Of a DNA stretch of 64,000 bases, positions 1 through 27,000 are shown in pieces. Under the pieces are notes generated by a model. It had not been told where the DNA came from. It saw only the letters and a program-made list of their open reading frames with translations, and ran no database searches. Position 1 is the stretch's first letter. The number at the start of each line of letters is the position of its first letter. Made by a program: the position numbers and the translations under genes. Source of the stretch: Ricordea florida (lineage: Eukaryota > Cnidaria > Anthozoa > Corallimorpharia > Ricordeidae); contig OX453272.1 in assembly GCA_949710005.1 (NCBI GenBank), forward strand, positions 35,689,636 to 35,753,635, in the 5' to 3' direction.

Positions 1-1
1 T

Positions 2-3000
2 AAAATAACAGGAACAAAAGGTGACAAAACAAGCAAGACAGGGAAAAAGGTTTACAATGAAAATGCAGAGAAACGAGAGGAAAAACAGAAGAAAACAAAG
101 GAAAAGAAACACAATTCACAGCGTGATGAGAAAGATGACAGTCTATCTGACTGTAGCATCTGCGAAATGGAGAGAAAGCAAAAAGGAAAAACGCACAGTA
201 AAGAATTAAAACATAAGGAACAAAGATCCAAGACTGACAAAAAGAATCGTAAAGACTTGCAAACTACTGCCGGTGCTACTGCTGCTACTGCTTCTAAGGT
301 AGAGTTAAAAGACAAGGAACAGATTCAGCACTCTAAGAGAGAAAAAACAAAAGACGAAAGAGAACATAGAAAGAGGAAACATCATAGGGACAAAGAAAAA
401 GAGAAAGAGAAAGAGAAAGACAGAACAGAAAAAGATAAGAAATTAAACAAAACAACTGAAAAACACGTTAAGATAAAAGAGGTAAGTGTGTATGTCTTGT
501 TAACATCACAGCGTTCATTCCGGGGGGAGGGGGTTTACTGCCATATATGGACTCTCTAGGTATGTGCCGCTATGCAGGGCATGCTTTTCAAGCAGTTTAA
601 AACAGGGGCGTAGCGGGGGGGGGGGGGTCTGTGGGGTGTACCTGCCCCCCTTTTGTGAGACTAAAATAGAGTAACTTGACTCATCTATGCTGCTACTTTG
701 TAGGCTCGTGCCTCCCCCACGCTCACTGTTCATTCGAAAAAATGTAACTTTCAGTGGAATACGGCGTGGATGTTGGCACGCCAATCTGGTTGGTACCCTG
801 GGTGTGACGCAGTGCGAACCCCCCTTTTGAAAAATGCTAGCTACACTCCTGGTTTAGTTTGAAATACTGTGCAGAAGTCATAGATTTTGGGTACAGAGTA
901 GGATATTATTTTCTAGGGAACTGATCAATTGGTTGAAGATTTTAGCTGGACTGTGCTTGTAACCTCAGCAGTTTCTGTAAAATAGCGATCGTAAGATAGG
1001 GAGGGATTTTGGAAGTTTAGTGTAGTATAGGGCAGCAAAATACACCTGAACCACGTCTGGTATAGGCTAAGGGTTCTTGTGTCCCTCCCAATAATTAGTT
1101 GAGTTCTCCCCTCGCCACCCACCGCCCACCCGTTGGTCTTTCAGTGTCTCACTCTAGAAAAAAAGATCCTAAACTCTTTACGTAAACCAAAACTGGTGCT
1201 CATCGTTTTTTTGGAGTTTGATACACTGCATCTTGTTGTTTGACATTTGACATTGTGTTTGACATCAAGTACTGTATCAAAGATTTGATGTAGCCACCCA
1301 AATGAAACAAACCTAAATGCAACAACTTCAAGTGTTCATCAGTTTTGTTCTGGCACGTTACGTCCTTGAATTTATTCATTTTAGATTTATGATTCATTTA
1401 CAGTCGAACCTCGATTATCCGGACATCGATTATCCGGACTTTTCGATTATCCGGACTTTTTCTCTGGTGCCGTTTTTTTCATGAATATTAATGACCTTAG
1501 ATGTTAAAACCTTTAGGAGGTAAAAAAATTCAGAAATTATGTTAAAAGTCAGGAAAATTGCGTTTAAAACAGCGCATTACACGGGCATTATCTTTATTTC
1601 GTTTGTTTACATTGTCTCATTAATATGCATATTTTCGATTATCCGGACTCTCGATTATCCGGACTATTTACCCTAGTCCCACCGAGTCCGGATAATCGAG
1701 GTTCGACTGTATTCGTTTTAGAAGTGCTTTTCGTGTCGTCTCCGATTGCAACTGCGAAAGACGGTAAATCAAGTAGAGGAATCCTTTATTTTAGTTTTCA
1801 TGATTTCCCTGTGGCGCCCCGCTATCACTGTCTTGGAATTTCATTCGATTTTGTTTTATTTGATATGCTGTACTTTTCCAGGTGGAATCGGCGCCTGGGC
1901 CGAGTAACCCTGCTGAGTGCAGCACGTGTCAATCATCACTCAGCCGTTTGGAGGCGTGGCAAGAACGCTGCACATCAGAAATCGACTCCGCCCGCCGCAA
2001 ACTAGAGCACAGGCTCCAGCGGTTGGAGAAGAGGCTTGAGGAACAGTTGTCGGACGAGAGTCAGCTCAAAGAAAAGGAAATACGAGAAAAAGAATATGAA
2101 CGTGTGGTTGGGCGGGTATCTGACGAATGTCGGGAGGTCAGCAAAAGTGTTCAACAATCCAATGTCGACGTGAGAGGTGAAATTCGAAAATTAATCAGAG
2201 ACGGTTTAGGTAGACTCGAGTTGAAACTGTCTCAAGCCACCGCAGGTTACAATATGGGTTACATGGACACCGAGGACAGATGTAATCCTCCGCTGGGACG
2301 AAACTGTGCTGTGGAACGAAGAGTCCGCCGTGCAAGAAGCCGGAGTTCACCTCACCTGGGAAGGACCCCCTGCGAGGATTGCGTAGACACGTCAGACCCG
2401 AATAGGAAAATGTCCCGTATGTGAAAAAAGTTATTTCCTAATTTTTCAACCCTCTAAGATGGCTGACCCGTTATTTTGACGATCACTTTTTGAATTCCTT
2501 AGGCATTATTTTCTTAACAACTTTACCGCGCTAATACGACTGGTCGGGAAGCCATTATTTGAGCCTTTGGACCAGTTGACTGCGTTAAACCGGCTGTCAA
2601 GAGAGAAACGCGACAAGATTTACTTTTACATAGTTGATGCTAGGCTGGTTTGAAATAATGAATGGAACTTAAAAAGTTACCGTGATTCACCGACCCGATG
2701 TTTCGACGCTCGACAGGAGTGTTATGGATTTCTGGTTACATTCATTATTTCAAACCGGCGTAGCCACCTGGTTGCATTGTGCACATTCCTTTAAAAATGA
2801 TCTACTTTATTCACTGCTTAACTCGTACGTAGTATCTCGTTACATTTTATTTACGTTTATCATGATGAAGACACTTGAAAATAAGCACCAAACGATGAGT
2901 TAAACTGCCACCTCCCAGCTCCTTTACGGTGGCGTTTTCACTTTCCATTAGTGGTCTGCTACGCATGTCCCGTCGGTGATTAATGGAATTTCACCATGGG

Positions 3001-5330
3001 TTGAGAAAGTAAGACTGTGATTGGAGCATTTAAGCCGCATCGCAGACCAATAGAAAGCAGAAGAAGGGATTTATGGGACTCTCTTCATGTTCCCTACAAC
3101 CATCGCTTTTCGATTTAGGTGCTCGCATGGACTTCTTTCCAAAAATATGATGTTTGGTTACTAAATTGAAACTGTAAATTTGATTGGCTTAAAACCCTGT
3201 AAGCCCCAATATCAATATTCATTCTCTCCTAACCATTCTCTTATATTTGTTATGGTTCTAGTGAGGAGAATTTGTTTAAATGTTAATACAACTCTTTTTT
3301 TGGTGATCATTTTTGGTATTCTCATAACATGAATGGTTGATGAACAGTGAATATTGTAATGAGAAATTGGATGCTGGTCACTACTGGGACTTAAAGACTT
3401 AATGCAAAAAGAGAGAAAGACGCTTCTCCACAAAAATGTAGTAAGGAAACACAGTTGTTTACCCCAGTTGTAGATTACAGGCAACGTTAAAGAATTGAGT
3501 TTCATAGAGTAATGTAGTACTGTTGCTAATGGCGTAGCTGTGAAATTTTTCTTCAGCTCCGCCAGGTTCGTCGACGGTCGGAAAGTTGTCATCTTCAAAC
3601 TCCCAAATTCGTGTCAGCCAATCAGATGCATTGGATACGTTGGCAGAAGCGCGCCCAAACGATGAAGGTGTCACATCAGATGAGACATACGCCGCGGCTC
3701 AGGTGAGATACAGAGGTCCTTTCAAGGGAAATAATATACACGTTTGATGATTATTATATAGAATTGAGTGGTGGGCGGAGTTGTACTAAATCGATAAAAA
3801 TGATACCACGCATATGTCCATCAGGGTATTTTCATCGGAAGGGCTCTATGAGCTGATAGTATCTCTTCGCGAATGACCACTATCGCATCACGTGATCGAT
3901 TTAAGCCAATGAGAATCGGATAAAATTTGGAGGTGAACTATAAGAGGCGATAGCTGATTCGGCCTTCGACCCCATAGAAATCTCGAGCTCATAATCTAAT
4001 CGCTAACTAGTCAGCATTACACAAAATTTTATGTAACAAATGGAAAATTACGTGGTCGCTTGGAGACACGAAATTTCTATTCTCATGTTAAAAAAATTCA
4101 GCTCTCAAAAAGAAATTTTGTACCTCCGCGTGGTTGTGTAATATTCTCGGCGAGTCGAATAGTAGCAGAGGATTAAAGGATGAGCACAGAAAACGAGCGA
4201 CGTATCTGGTACACGGCAACAGCAGTCGAGCTAAGCATCATCCATGCGTTCGTTCTATTAGTACTGAAACAACAACAAGATCAATTATATTTAGCTAAGC
4301 ATGATAGGTAATGGATGGTGTACCCCGCAGATAGCTAGGGAAAGCTAATCGAGGCGGGGGCAAGCCATTTATTCACGACATTTATTTACAGGCTTTTTTT
4401 GAACTTAATACTTGAATTAGGGCCAAACGCGAACCATAAAGCTGGTGAAGAAACATCGCTTTTCCAGTCTGCAACTCGATCGAGAAATTTTTCACGGTGG
4501 TGAAAGATCGTAAGGATTTCATTAACTTAATTTCTGTGTCTATGAAATAAAACGGTTTAAAATTGTTTCTTATATCAGTGAAGAATAGAATTAACCTAAG
4601 GATAATATGACCACTCTGCCTGAAACTGATGTTGCAATTTCATGACAAACAGCATTCTAAAGCATTTTTAGAAGAACGCCGCTCTTGTACAGTGCATTAC
4701 ATAGGAACTGTTAAAGAAGCAATTTCTGTTTCACACTGGGTTAGTTTATCCGCGTTGTGCGATCCAATCACGATTCGTTGTAGTCTCCGTCAGACTGGTT
4801 TGGAAGGTGGCGGGAGATTCTTCTGAGTCTCACCAAGAGAAAATGAGGAAAGAGAACATAACCCCGTCTGAGATGATAAGGGGACAGAATCTATTTCTAT
4901 CGTGGAATCTATTTATATCTCGTTCCATGGCTGCGCGATTTCCCCATGGCGCATTGAAATTACGACCACGTGATGAGAAGGACATCAACCATTGGTCAGT
5001 TAAAATAGTTTCCAGATCTAAAAATAGATTCTGTCCCCTTATCATAGTAAGAGAACCCAGTATGGAAGATGCGTTCTCTTACTTCATTTTCTCTTGGTCT
5101 CACGTATCGTAGCACGCGTTTACCTTCGATAGTGAATTTAAAATGGCCTAGAAAGGCTCACCCTTCCTTCGTTGTCATTTGCCCAGGTTCGATACCAGCG
5201 CCACGTACGAGAAGTAGATAGATGGTGGAGAGAAAGGGCGGAAGAAGAACAGCGGGTGCTGTACGCGAGGATCTGTGAACTAGAACAAATGCTAACAGTG
5301 AGCCGCTCTGGGGGAGGATGCTTCGTATGA
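2..5330 (+). CDS. Lysine-rich coiled-coil protein of unknown function, 3' part (4 exons)
   Basis: The 5' end is outside the window. I assemble exons 2-481, 1882-2416, 3557-3702 and 5187-5330 (stop TGA 5328-5330), giving 434 visible residues. The reading frame is open from base 2, and the junction phases agree (0, 1, 0) with clean donors (gtaagt at 482, gtatgt at 2417, gtgaga at 3703) and AG acceptors. The first ~160 residues are highly charged, with Lys/Glu/Asp runs (KEKEKEKEKD). Exon 2 has a CSTC motif, then a ~75-residue heptad-like coiled coil rich in Glu/Arg/Leu, then an Arg/Ser-rich stretch. Exon 3 is Ser/Asp-rich. Exon 4 begins VRYQRHVREVDRWWRERAEE and forms a short charged helix before the end. 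An unspliced reading of exon 2 would stop at 2424, but the strong donor just before it joins exon 3 in frame, so I prefer splicing. I do not recognise the family; a scaffold or cytoskeletal role is only a guess. The introns carry a pogo-like MITE and foldback repeats. Confidence 0.7.
1401..1709. mobile_element. pogo/Tigger-like MITE
   Basis: The 309 bp element has ~24 bp terminal inverted repeats starting CAGTCGAACCTCGATTATCC and is flanked by a TA duplication (1399-1400 and 1710-1711). The motif CGATTATCCGGAC is repeated three times inside the left end and twice near the right end. A TA target and a CAGT...-type TIR carrying 'TCGATTATCCGGA' fit the pogo/Tigger branch of Tc1/mariner. There is no transposase inside, so it is non-autonomous. 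It lies in intron 1 of the lysine-rich gene. Confidence 0.85.
2639..2764. repeat. Inverted repeat in intron 2 of the lysine-rich gene
   Basis: Two arms of ~26 bp, 2639-2664 and 2739-2764, share the sequence around GGTTTGAAATAATGAATG in opposite orientation, with ~75 bp between them. A related core (GCTGGTTTGAAA) forms the stem of the hairpin at 17413-17493, so this is probably a small foldback repeat family. Confidence 0.6.
4030..4165. repeat. Degenerate foldback repeat
   Basis: An imperfect palindrome: a stretch reading CGCTTGGAGACACGAAATTT is mirrored about 80 bp later by GAAATTTTGTACCTCCGCG. It resembles the cleaner palindrome at 39687-39820 (ACGAAATTTCTCTTCGAGTG). It lies in intron 3 of the lysine-rich gene. 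Confidence 0.5.
4826..5103. repeat. Long inverted repeat (foldback/MITE-like)
   Basis: The outer arms share CCAAGAGAAAATGA (near 4833 and, inverted, near 5097), followed by AAGAGAAC. A second internal pair shares GATAAGGGGACAGAATCTAT, near 4877-4896 and inverted near 5025-5045. The two halves thus mirror each other over most of their length around a central ~110 bp spacer. No coding capacity is seen. It lies in intron 3 of the lysine-rich gene, just upstream of the last exon. Confidence 0.75.
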
Positions 5331-5499
5331 GACACGAAGGAGAAGTTAGTGACGATAGAAAATGGCGTTTTGTTTAATACTGACACAGAGCTCGAAACGC
5401 GTGCTTGGTTTTACTTGTGGCTTCTACAAAACAGAAGATAATACCAGAAATTGTATACAGCAGCAAAGCTGCAGGAGAAGCTGTTCTCCAGCCTCCTAA

Positions 5500-5824
5500 G
5501 GGACCGTTCATTTTTTACCAGGAAGGGGAGGCTAGTGGGATTTGGTGGGGGGGAAATGCGAAAAAAAACACGGCTTTTGAGGGGGGCCATCCCCAAAAAA
5601 ATAGGGAAAAGGGAAGGTCACCTGAAGTAGTTTCGCAATACTTTGAAATGACGTTTTAACAGGAGCCCTTCAATGAAATCGCTCCTTCGAGTGGGGGGGG
5701 GGGGGGTGGGGGTGTGGCGGCGTGTGAAAATTGGAAGGCCGAGGGTGGGGTCACGCAATTTTTAAATGGTTCTTCTCGAATCACACCAGAGATACCCCCT
5801 CCCTTGTAAAAAATGAACGGTCCC
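5500..5824. mobile_element. Harbinger-like MITE, copy 1
   Basis: Terminal inverted repeats GGGACCGTTCATTTTTTAC lie at the left and, inverted, at the right (ending at 5824). The flanks TAA (left) and TGA (right) look like a 3-bp target duplication with one change. The interior is G-rich on the left and C-rich on the right, with no ORF of interest. A 3-bp TWA-type target and TIRs beginning GGG suggest PIF/Harbinger. Confidence 0.65.
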
Positions 5825-6327
5825 TGACACGCGCGAATGTTTCTTATTCATCAGCGGCGCCGGTTGCACCTTAAAACGCGGCCATTCCAGCCAAACCATT
5901 TTCGAATCTATTTGCTATAACAATATATTTGTGATAGCACAATCTTTGCCACAATGCCTTGGATCGATAGACAGAATTCGTTGTGTCTTATTGAGTTTGA
6001 ATTCGCCCTCTCCATCCCTTCAGTCAACGTAACTCCATAAGCGATAAAGAATAACACGATGTGCTGTGTCCGGTGGTCACTTCAACATTGACTGGGAAGG
6101 CGGGGAAAAACCTGGATGGGCTGTTAGATGGGGTGTTAGATGGGGTGGTGGACATAGGTTTCCAAGAGGCAAGAAGAGCCTATCGGTCCAACATTTGGCA
6201 CGGATTGTTGTTTCACGATACAGCGCTGTGTAATGTAGTTGGAAACAACCAGACAGCACCATCACCTCTCCCCTCAACTCTGGGAACATGAGAAATTGGG
6301 ATAATCAAATGAATTGATAAAGTAAGT

Positions 6328-6412
6328 TATACCCGCCCACCGTAAGGTAAAAGGGAGGTGCTAACGTTTCGAGCGTTAGCCCTTCGTCGGAGCGAAGGGG
6401 AACGTGAGGCAT
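6328..6412 (-). repeat. Recurrent repeat with GACGAAGGGCTAACG core, copy 1
   Basis: The plus strand reads GTAAGGTAAAAGGGAGGTGC and then ACGTTTCGAGCGTTAGCCC, so the conserved strand is minus. The same unit recurs at 10900-11005, 12294-12464 and 23385-23477. Its core contains GACGA...CGAAACGT(C), discussed under findings as hammerhead-like. Confidence 0.7.
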
Positions 6413-6761
6413 TAGCCAACGAAGCACAACCAAAGACAATGTCTCGCATACTGGGAATATAAACCCCATCCGCTCGGGCAAGGAAAAAGATTAAGACGGA
6501 GCACAGGCAACTCTCTCTTAAGCGACCGCCCTTGGTGCAAGAGAAAGTGGTCGCGTAGTAGAAAAGTGAAGAAATGAAGCCGAACCCTGTGTGGATCCAC
6601 TATTGCTATTTGTTACCTTATCAATTAAAGTGAAGCAAATATGCAGAGACGTGTCTATGTGCTTGTACAACTGAATTTAAATAGAATAGAAGTGATGTAA
6701 TTGTCTATTATAATAACAAGACGATCTAAGATCGTAAGTCGGACAACAGGTAGACGTGCTG

Positions 6762-7091
6762 TTATGGGAGCAACGGAAACGTGGCATCTTTGTTGTCGTT
6801 TCCTCGAGTTTCATCACGAGGCACCTTGTCTTTATCAGCAAATGCTCTTTTGTCACTCTGTCCACATTTTCTGTTCACTGGTAACTCGTTTGATTTCTGG
6901 TTTGATTCTTTTGAGACATTCGCTACATCATTTGATTCTTTTGCTATTTTCAGTTCGCGGAACGACCCGTTTCGAAATATACGCTCATTACACACGCCAT
7001 CTTTTAGAGTGGGTCTACCGCGAACGGTTTGTGGGTCTGTATGTTTGAGCGTAGAAAAGATGACACCATTTGTTTTCAACATATTCGCCAT
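6762..7091 (-). CDS. Possible small hypothetical protein or first exon
   Basis: A 109-residue open frame starts ATGGCGAATATG at 7091 and stops at TAA (6762-6764). It is charged and hydrophilic, begins MANMLKTNGVIFSTLKHTD, is rich in Lys, Asn, Ser and Asp, and has no membrane segment, signal peptide or recognised motif. The composition looks like real coding sequence of a disordered protein, unlike the repeat-derived ORFs nearby. It could be one exon of a longer minus-strand gene, but I found no convincing partner exon downstream. A chance ORF remains possible. Confidence 0.3.
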   Translation of the reverse strand: MANMLKTNGVIFSTLKHTDPQTVRGRPTLKDGVCNERIFRNGSFRELKIAKESNDVANVSKESNQKSNELPVNRKCGQSDKRAFADKDKVPRDETRGNDNKDATFPLLP

Positions 7092-7747
7092 CGACTAACG
7101 ACATCGGAACGACATCGTAAAAAGGTTGCGCCCGTATTACGTGTCTGCGGTATTCCCCATTGCACGTGACTGCGATTTGCGATGAAACTCGAGGGTAAAC
7201 CTATAGTCGGTTGCCCGACTAATAATCATCTGTCCTTATCGCGCCATCGGACGCGTAAGGCCTCCTATAATAATATTAAAGAGATTTAGGCAAACCTAAA
7301 AGCGGAGCTCCTCACACAGTCCCTCCAAAAATGCTTGAAAACTTGCAGAAAGAAGTCAGCTTTATGCTTATGTCCCTCCAAAAACGCTTGAAAACTTGTA
7401 GGAAGAAAATTTTTCCTCCAAAACCGCTATGAATAATCCGTTTCTTCAGCAAAACATTGTAGACTGCTGTAGACTGCTGGCTGTAGGTTGTGTAGCCGCG
7501 GCAAGCCGCGAAAAGCGCGCGAAAAACAAAGCCTCGTTTCGGTTTAAGACCTTCTAAATATCCCGGATGACTATGCCCGCCATGTTGGGGCAACATCGTC
7601 GTCGTTGCTAGGCGCACGCGCCCGCGAGCCATGCCGCTAGCCACTATGACCATGAAAACTCAAACGCAGGGTTTTCTCAATTTCTATCCTCGCACGGTAG
7701 TTATGGGGCTCCGCTCTGCGGCTCTTCGAGCCGCTGTGGAGCTCCGC

Positions 7748-7797
<50 letters not shown>
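7748..7797. repeat. (TAA)n microsatellite
   Basis: About sixteen uninterrupted TAA/ATA/AAT trinucleotides. On the reverse strand it translates as a Tyr run, which explains a spurious ORF there. Confidence 0.95.
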
Positions 7798-7798
<1 letters not shown>

Positions 7799-8523
7799 AA
7801 AAACAGTTTCAGTCCTCGAAAGAGATCGCGGTTGCTTAAGAAATTAGAGAAGTGGTCGCTTAAGAGAGTTTTTGAAATAGTGTTTGACGGGAAAGGAAAA
7901 TGGTTCTCTACAAGGTGGTCGCTTTGTAGAGTGGTCGTTGAGAGAGAGTTGCCGGCAGTCCCCCACCCTCTCTGGCAAAGCATAGTGTCAAATACCCCGC
8001 AAATTCCGGCTCGTACGGGGAGTTGATTTCCAGTAACAAGTGCATAAACCAATCAGATATAGAAACCAAGAATCCTTTGCTGCATGATTCCGGCAAAAAG
8101 CATATTGATACCAGTTTTCAACATTTTCTATTCAACTGAAGTCTTGATACGGTACAAAGCTTGACGGGGTTTCACGGTTTATCAGTTGAGAGGTAAACAA
8201 CTATACATACGAAAATGTTTTACAACTACAGAGTAATTTTTAAAGCTCGAAATCTCTTGTATATAGATAAAAAAATGCCGTTTTAAGGGTTTTCAGTGTA
8301 ACGTTTAGAATATTCTAAGGAAAAGGATATTTAATATAACAAGGAATATATATTTTCATTTTGTACTATTAAAACGACTTATTCCAAGTCAGAGAATGAG
8401 TACTTTCTTTACTTGATTTCGGTATTTCGACCCAGTAGCTGATCCAAGCACATTCCGTTGCCTATTAGCTTGAAAGGGTTCCTTTTTAAAGAAACCGGAT
8501 TTCACAAACAGTGAAGGGGTAAA

Positions 8524-8690
8524 ATGGAAATTGGCATTGGCCGGGTTTTGCCCTGGAAAAATAGGATATAAGTCACTGGGAATGGGATTTTTTTTTTCCG
8601 GATTTTGCCAGTGGGAATACGATGTGAGTACTGGGAAGTAGGATTTCGGGAAAAAATGGGCTGGAAAATGGGGTTGGTACCCCTCCCCCC
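8524..8690. repeat. Dispersed repeat, copy 1
   Basis: It shares the order GGAT(T/A)TAAGTCACTGGGA, CCGGA-TT(C/T)TGCCA, TGGGAA and ACTGGGAAGT with 61955-62115, in the same orientation. The family is not recognised; no TIR or coding capacity is seen. Confidence 0.65.
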
Positions 8691-8872
8691 CTTTCAGGAC
8701 CATCTTTACAAATGTAAGTTGTACCATCGTAAAGTATAACCTTTAGTTGGCCTTCGTCAAAGAGAACTCTCTACAACTACTATGGCGAAAAAAAAGTGCA
8801 GTCAACATGGAAAAGGTGGGGTCCTTAGAAAGTGGTACCGAAGTCGACTCACTGTGACAACTATTTACAGGA

Positions 8873-8878
8873 TTTATT
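8873..8878 (-). promoter_or_regulatory. Candidate polyadenylation signal of the thiolase gene
   Basis: AATAAA on the minus strand, about 150 bp past the stop codon. It is the nearest canonical hexamer I see in that direction. Confidence 0.5.
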
Positions 8879-9025
8879 GTTACATCGATTGTGTTTCAAC
8901 ACCGTTTCCACGCAGAATTATATTTTTCGTTGTCCCTGCTTTGATCTTCCACTCCACAAGGATGATCACTCCCAAGTTCAAAATCATCTCTGCCAGTCGA
9001 ACAATAAATATCACGGCAGGTGACG

Positions 9026-23896
<14,871 letters not shown>

Positions 23897-24019
23897 TTTT
23901 GGGAAGAGGTCCAGTGACTTTTCATGACCTTTCATATAATTGTCGTCACTGCTCCCCTAAAATGAGCATTCGCTGTACGTTTGCTGGCTCGTAATATGAG
24001 ATTGGGAAGTTCGTAAATC
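23897..24019. promoter_or_regulatory. Compact bidirectional promoter region (thiolase / macro-domain gene)
   Basis: Only ~123 bp separates the tentative thiolase start (ATG ending at 23896 on minus) from the macro-domain start (24020 on plus). No TATA box is obvious on either side. A shared promoter is inferred from geometry alone; the 5' UTRs must also fit in this space. Confidence 0.5.
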
Positions 24020-27000
24020 ATGGCGAAGTCTCGCATAACATTCCACTTGAGAGATAAAAATCCAGAAATGACTAAGGCCTGGAATAAGGCTTTTGCCCCA
24101 TACAGCGATAACGTCAAGGTCAGATTCGGACATAGTTTTAGTTCATTCACAGTTCAAGGTTACCACGATCGAAGGAGGTTTGGGCTGGGGCTCTCGGGCT
24201 GGGGCAGGTTCAGTTCAAGTCCTTCGAAGGCGAATCCCATATGTTTTCCTAACTGTTAGCTTACAAAGCTTTGTTATTCGACAATAACCTTAAGATTTAT
24301 CCAAGTCTGTAATGGTCCTAGTTAACTTTCCGAGTGGGAGAACTGACTTCCTGAAAGTAACTTGGGTCAAGGGCCACTCAACAGAGTTTTAATTTTGGAC
24401 CTTTATAGATCTTGGCCACACCCTCTGGTGCAACCCTCTTGAATGATTAAAGCTGACAAGCTTGTGGGGTCTTGAATAATAATATATGAATGATAAGATA
24501 AAAAACGGTTAACATCAAATATTTATAATACTTACAATAAAAACGATAATATAGCAATAAAGTCATCGTTTTGATACCGAACAACTGAAGCTGAAACAAT
24601 GTTGAATTTAAAGTCTCTGAAATAGGTTTTTTCTCAATCAATGGTAGAGCTCATTCCAGTTTCTATGCAAGAATTCAGGCTCATTTAGAGTAAAAGTGTT
24701 CCACAAGATTGCACCTCTAAAAGCAAGGAAATTTTTCACGTATCTTGTATTGCATCTTGGTAGCAATAGCGAATTGTCTCTTAGTGCATAGTAGTTGAAA
24801 TGTTTATAGTAGATAGCCTTGGATAGTAATCCATGTACCTTTTTTTGGCTATTGTGAACCAGACAAGATGTATTATTTTGCTCATTAAAAATATTAATAA
24901 CATTTATTGAGCATTTTTTTGTGTACACAATCAGTAGCTATTGATCTAGTTTGTCATTTGTTCTGAACCTCTCTAGTACATAAAAAAAATTATAAGTTAA
25001 ACTCCCTGGAGATACCCAGAAAGCCTGACCTACAGGAGCTGACATCAAAGAAGATCTGCTTCAACAAAAGATTGAAATCCTTCTTGGGATCATGGAATCT
25101 TGAAACAAGAAACATATGGAGCAGGAAAATACCTAATCCTTAATATATCTTCTTGAAAAAAAAATGGGGAGGGGGTGGGGGGCTTTCATTGCTTAAGTTG
25201 TCCAGTTTTTTCGGATTGTTAACAGTTTTGTATATTTTATTTCCAATAAACTTGTTTTTTACTTTTTTCACTTTCCATTGTTTGGGTTACTATTTTGACA
25301 GTTTCATGTTGTGTTTCCTTCTGTTAGGTCTCGTGTGGTGACATCTTTGTTGGGGCACCTGCTGCAGATGCCATTGTTTCTCCTGCAAATAGTTTTGGCT
25401 TCATGGATGGAGGCATTGATATGGTATGAAATGTACTGAATATTCTATGAGCTCTTGCTTTTTCTCTTATGCGCCTCCTTCACTAGAAAGCAAGTGAAAT
25501 ACTAAGGAAAGGTATCAGTTACTTGAGGGGTATGGAGGGGGGACTAGCCTTAAGGGTGGACTGACCACACCCTTATTACAGACGTAAGAAATTATCTTAC
25601 AGATATCAGAGAGCCAAATAATATTATTTAGATCCATGTTTAAGCAAAATGTAAAGTTTCAAAGCAAGCTTTTTCTTCTTTTTTTTTTAATCAAGGACCA
25701 GCTTATACTCTTAATTGTAACTCTTGTAAATCTGTCATTTTATGGCTTTGATCGTGGCAGTGTATGAGTGACAACCCCTAAAAAAAGATGCCACCTAGCA
25801 TAATTCATTAATTAAAAGATGTGAGAAACCGGAAGAAGCCTATTTTAAATGCAACTTAAACATTGCTAGCACACCAATTAAGTTAAACCTGTATTATAAA
25901 TAAAATGTCAAAGACGTTTTTCTTACCCTAGCTACCAACAATACCTGTAGTTATTATTTTATTGCCTAATTACCATGATTTGTTTGTAATTTTAGAAATT
26001 TCTAAATGTCTTCCTGGGTGGGTTTTATGCTTTTGATCCCTTTAAACATTGTCCTCTCTCAATTAACTTATTCCATTAATGGTTGAACCATGCTTTTCGA
26101 TTTTTGGTCTTTGACAGCTCTCCTTCCCTTAAAACTTCCAGTTATCCATTGGCATGGATGTTTATTTTGGGGCTGCACATTGTACTGTGTATGTTACAGG
26201 TCTATTCTCACCACTTTGGATGGCAAATGCAACACAGATTGCAAGCATTGCTTTGTAAATATTATTGTGGTGAACTACCAGTTGGACAAGCTGTGGTTAT
26301 CAAGACTCTTACCACAGCTGACTTAACCAACCCAAAGTTTAAAGATCCAACATACAATGAAGGGAAACTGATCAAATACCTTATCAGTGCTCCAACAATG
26401 AGAGTACCAATGGATGTCACAGACACTGTCAATGCATACCTTGCATTCAGGGCTGTTATTAGGGCAGGTTAGAACTTAGATTGTTACTTAATTTTATTTC
26501 AATTTTATCCCAACTAAGTTGTGAAGCAATCACAATTTTCCTGGATACAGGACTTTACAAATTTGTTTGTATTCTCACTATTTTTATTATCAAAATTATT
26601 ATTGTTGTTGATATTAATTATGCAGAGTACTAAGGCATCTAGACAGGCCTTCTGATAGGGTGCGATAAAAAAATGCAAATTATGCGAAATTTGCAGGGCA
26701 GATTATGCGATTACAGAGGCCAATTATGCGATAAATAATGAAGATTGTGCGATTTTTTTCTGAGCAATTTTAAGCTTGTTTTATAAGGTTTCAGGATAAG
26801 AAAAACACTTTTTTGCTGCTCTTAAGACATTTTGAATGCGTTTCTACTTTATATGAAACAATTTTATTGTGCAAAACACAAAGCTAAACTCAAACTTGTT
26901 CCCAGGGTCCTCTCCCACTCGGCCCCCGAGTAGGAGAGAACCCTGGGAACGAGGTGGAGCTTAACTGAAACACGATGCTGACGTCTGTCGACACACGTGC

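Larger units (their letters stand above)
5331..6761. other. Intergenic stretch with MITE and repeat fragments
   Basis: No convincing gene is seen between the end of the lysine-rich gene and the small minus-strand ORF. The stretch holds a Harbinger-like MITE (5500-5824), a short tandem of GTTAGATGGGGTG-type units near 6120-6155, and a copy of the recurrent GACGAAGGGCTAACG repeat (6328-6412). Confidence 0.6.
7092..9025. other. Intergenic stretch, thiolase 3' side, repeat-rich
   Basis: No gene is seen. It contains an imperfect tandem of TCCCTCCAAAAA(T/C)GCTTG units (7319-7430), a (TAA)n microsatellite (7748-7797), a dispersed repeat (8524-8690) shared with 61955-62115, and the thiolase 3' flank. 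The plus-strand TTTATT at 8873-8878 gives a minus-strand AATAAA ~150 bp past the thiolase stop, a likely polyadenylation signal. Confidence 0.55.

Noticed and set aside
1882..2424. Stop at 2424 as the end of the lysine-rich gene
   Set aside because: A consensus donor at 2417 joins in phase to 3557 and then 5187, giving longer coherent protein sequence.
7747..8052. Minus-strand ORF ending in a tyrosine run
   Set aside because: The run is a translated TAA microsatellite; the rest lacks coding character.
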